Shown here one piece after another: positions 61,364 to 64,000 of a DNA stretch of 64,000 bases. The stretch is from Formicarius rufipectus (taxonomy: Eukaryota; Chordata; Aves; Passeriformes; Formicariidae), in assembly GCA_013399695.1 (NCBI GenBank), contig VXAU01000943.1:1105667-1169666 (forward strand), read 5' to 3'. Numbering within the stretch: position 1 is the stretch's first letter; the number at the start of each line of letters is the position of its first letter. The notes beneath the pieces are model-generated. The model ran no database searches and had not been told where the DNA came from. It worked only from the letters and a program-made list of their open reading frames with translations. The position numbers and the translations under genes were made by a program.

Positions 61364-64000
61364 CTGTGGTGGGAGAGAGCAGACATTAACTGAACAGACC
61401 TTTGTGCCAGGTCAACTCCTCCTGTCCCACAATACTTCTCTACTTCTTTACGCACTTTGAAAGCAGGGGCTATTTTATGCTTTAGATGTGCAAAGAGCAC
61501 CCAGGCTAACAGGTACCACAATGAAAATAATACTTAATCCCTTGCATGAAAAGAAGAAAAAATCTGTTTCCTCTTATGGATCTTTCAGCAAAGGCATTAT
61601 GCAAAGAGAATATTCTCTATAATCCTTGATAATTTCATAAAAATGGAAGATGAGAAGAGCTCCTCTCTTAAAAAAAAAAAAAAGTGAAAGCATCAGGGGA
61701 GAGAGAGATATTTGAGTGGGCTACTATTTTGACCTCTTCAACTTGAAGGTTTGTGCTTTCATCAAATATTGAACTGTTCTAAAAATTCTGATTGGCTCAA
61801 AATACTGCCTTTTTGGGATCAGGTTTCATCTTCCAACCCCCCAGTCAAAAATCACACTGGAGAAAAGACAAGACTGAAATGCATCACGCAGAGCATGGCT
61901 CAGTGAAAGCTTATTGCAATAGATGTTCTTTATTTCCAGTAATGCAGGCAACATCTTTTGGCCACACCAAGTAACTCCTAAACTGGACTAAAACAATGCC
62001 AACAGTGTGTTTGTGCTTGCCAGGACTTCTCCTTGCCTGATACCAGCATTGCCAGAGTTGTCATTTGGAACACCAGGATGGGGCTGCTGCCTCCAGCCCT
62101 AGCAAGGAACCCTGCAGTCAGTCATCTTCTGCACTAAAACTGGAAAGAGGAAAAAAAACAGAGGCTGTTACCTGTGAGTTCTTGGAACAGAGGAGAGCCA
62201 CTATCACTTAGCCTGGTGCTGCAAGCCTGCCCTGGCACTTACAGAGCAGTGGAACACACACAGACCTTCCCCTGAAATGCTGAGCTTGTAAATGATAAAG
62301 TAACCCACTGCACTTAAATAAGACAGAGACAGGAAAGCACAGAGGTCCTTAAAAAACACCCAAAACCAACCAAACAAAAAAATAAACAAATATAAGAAAG
62401 GAAACGAAACCAAACCAGAATGCAAGGGATGTCACAAGTCAGAATGCCCTCACTCAGACTCTCTGAGAAAACTCATATTGCAGTAAGAGACGTGTTGAGG
62501 CTCAGAGGACATCAGCTAACACAGTTGAAGGTTCGGACTTGGACCAGTCACTCGGTTACTGCAGTCTACAGTGAGTTGAACAGCTGTCAACAAATTCCTA
62601 AAAGCTAGCAAAATTCCTTCATAATTGTTCCTCCTCCTCAAGAAGGCACCTGTATCAAATTATTTGGCTAGGACAGGCAAGAGCCTGACTCCCAGCAAAC
62701 TGGTTTTAGGCTAGCCTCAGGACAATAAAATGAATCTACAACAGGATAGTCACATGTCTTCTTCAATGATGAGGAAAAAAAGAAAATCAATTCTTGTTCC
62801 TTTGTTAATTTGTACTCTAAGTAGGAGAATTATGATGAGAGCATCAGGAAAAATTAGAAAAATTCTGAAAGAAAAAAATGCTTACAACAACATCCTCCAA
62901 TTTCAGACTAGCGTAAAGATCCAGGAGACCTCCTTTCTTTATTTCAAAATACGGATTTTCCTTTTTCATAGAAAAACAAAGACATCTTCTAGAAACTTCT
63001 GTAAGTGCCAGACCAGCATGTGGAATTTGGCATGCTGCTGGGAAGGAATAAAATGAGAGTAGTTTGCTTGGCCTCTGTTTTCCAAATGGGTATATGCCTT
63101 GAGAGATTCTGAGATTCAATAGGTAACTAGAAATCAAAAGAAACTTTGCATTTGTTTCCTTGGGGATTGATTTTCTTTTTTTCCCCCCTCTCAATTTAGC
63201 CATGGCAGGACTACTAGTTTTTCCACGTTGCCCAGTGCTTGTGTCCTGTGTGCATGTATGAGCTAAATCCCTTCTTTTGGGTATGCTCCGATCTTCTTGC
63301 TGGCAGAGAAGGACAATGAAATGGTGGCTTGAAAATACAACCAAGCATTTATTTGCACTTTTCTATACTTTCACAGAAATTCCTGTGTAGGCTGTATTTG
63401 CAAGAGTCAGAGGTATGGTTGGTTTCTGTCTTATTTTAATAACAGTATTTATTCTTCATTTGTTCTTATCTTTCATCTCTTTATTGGCGTTCTAAAAGGG
63501 TCCCCATACACTTTCTGGTGTGAAACCTTCAGTTATGGTTCAGCTAACCAGAACCAGGAGATCTTATTGGCTTTTACTAAGGCAATTTTAGCTTAGTTAA
63601 CATTTCCGTTCCTGATAACCCAGTAATTTTCAGACACTTCAGAGACTCAGAAGAGGTTTCATTTTCACGGTGCAGACAACAAGCGTAAGTTCAGAGGCTC
63701 TTTTGACAGCTTCAGAGGTGTGCAGAGCACCTGTGAAAGCTTGAGAGCTCAGACATGTATACAAAGTATGCACAATTCAGAGAGCAAACCAGGATTTTTT
63801 TTTTTATTATTGTTTTCCTCTTCTCCTTCCACTTTCTCATATCTCACGCCAATCCCAAAGCAATGAATTCTCCTGCAGAGCAAGCAACGTGTTCTTTGAA
63901 GTCCATTGAGCATTGGGTCTGTCAGTGGAGTGTGAACCTTGTTACCCAGCCTTCACAGTGAAGCCTCTGGATGCATATTCAGGAGTAAACAAGACTGGAT
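61364..64000. other. no gene recognised; upstream side of the Ig receptor
   Basis: The signal-peptide exon of the minus-strand Ig receptor should lie here or beyond the window. I could not identify one with a start codon, a hydrophobic leader and a phase-1 donor. A possible noncoding or partial exon ends at AACTCACAG|GTAACAG near 62171, but no frame across it is convincing. The remainder has only chance frames and A-rich patches (for example 61672-61683 and 62359-62390). Confidence 0.4.

Noticed and set aside
61440..61550. Hydrophobic minus-strand peptides that might be the signal exon of the broken Ig receptor
   Set aside because: No in-frame ATG before the hydrophobic run and no GT donor in phase 1 after it.
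62204..62425. Minus-strand frame with a hydrophobic start and a pattern vaguely like an Ig strand (GYFIIYKLS, FHCSV)
   Set aside because: No acceptor/donor pair fits the phase required by the neighbouring Ig exon, and a convincing pair of Ig cysteines and a Trp is missing.

Overview
This window is nuclear DNA from a bird. The signs are many truncated CR1 LINE copies, most of them 3' ends; several LTR retrotransposon fragments of types I associate with songbird genomes; AT-rich intergenic DNA with short microsatellites; and two vertebrate genes that can be read directly. Nothing prokaryotic is present: there are no operons, CRISPR arrays or rRNA/tRNA genes that I can see. Most open frames are chance frames or lie inside repeats.

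Layout. Positions 1-13.3 kb are intergenic, with one long CR1 remnant at about 6.26-7.09 kb. At 13383-14483 (+) is an intact, single-exon coding region for the serotonin receptor 5-HT1F (HTR1F), just after a probable 5'-UTR splice acceptor. From 14.5 to 40.8 kb the DNA is gene-poor. It holds CR1 remnants near 20.4-21.2, 22.7-23.2, 30.7-31.3 and 35.5-35.7 kb, an LTR element on the minus strand at about 34.1-35.0 kb, a 60-base A run at 25.3 kb, and a short CpG island at 22.34-22.65 kb that is interrupted by an assembly gap.

From 48239 down to 40879 (- strand) lies a complete CD200 receptor gene. It has six coding exons with matching phases and splice sites, giving 297 residues: signal peptide, V-type Ig domain, C2-type Ig domain, membrane segment, and a cytoplasmic tail with an NPTY motif. 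Its introns and upstream flank carry at least three LTR insertions, two of them solo LTRs with perfect 5-bp target duplications. Further up the same strand, at 61363-59777, are two exons of a second immunoglobulin-superfamily membrane protein. The Ig exon carries a one-base frameshift. Its signal-peptide exon and tail exon were not found with confidence.

The genes are not a pathway unit. HTR1F is a Gi-coupled neuronal receptor. CD200R1 and its frameshifted neighbour look like leukocyte surface receptors, in a setting that resembles the mammalian CD200/BTLA/CD200R cluster. The most interesting features are the damaged second Ig receptor, the LTR landscape around CD200R1 (including one LTR about 1.15 kb upstream of its start codon), and the orphan CpG island.
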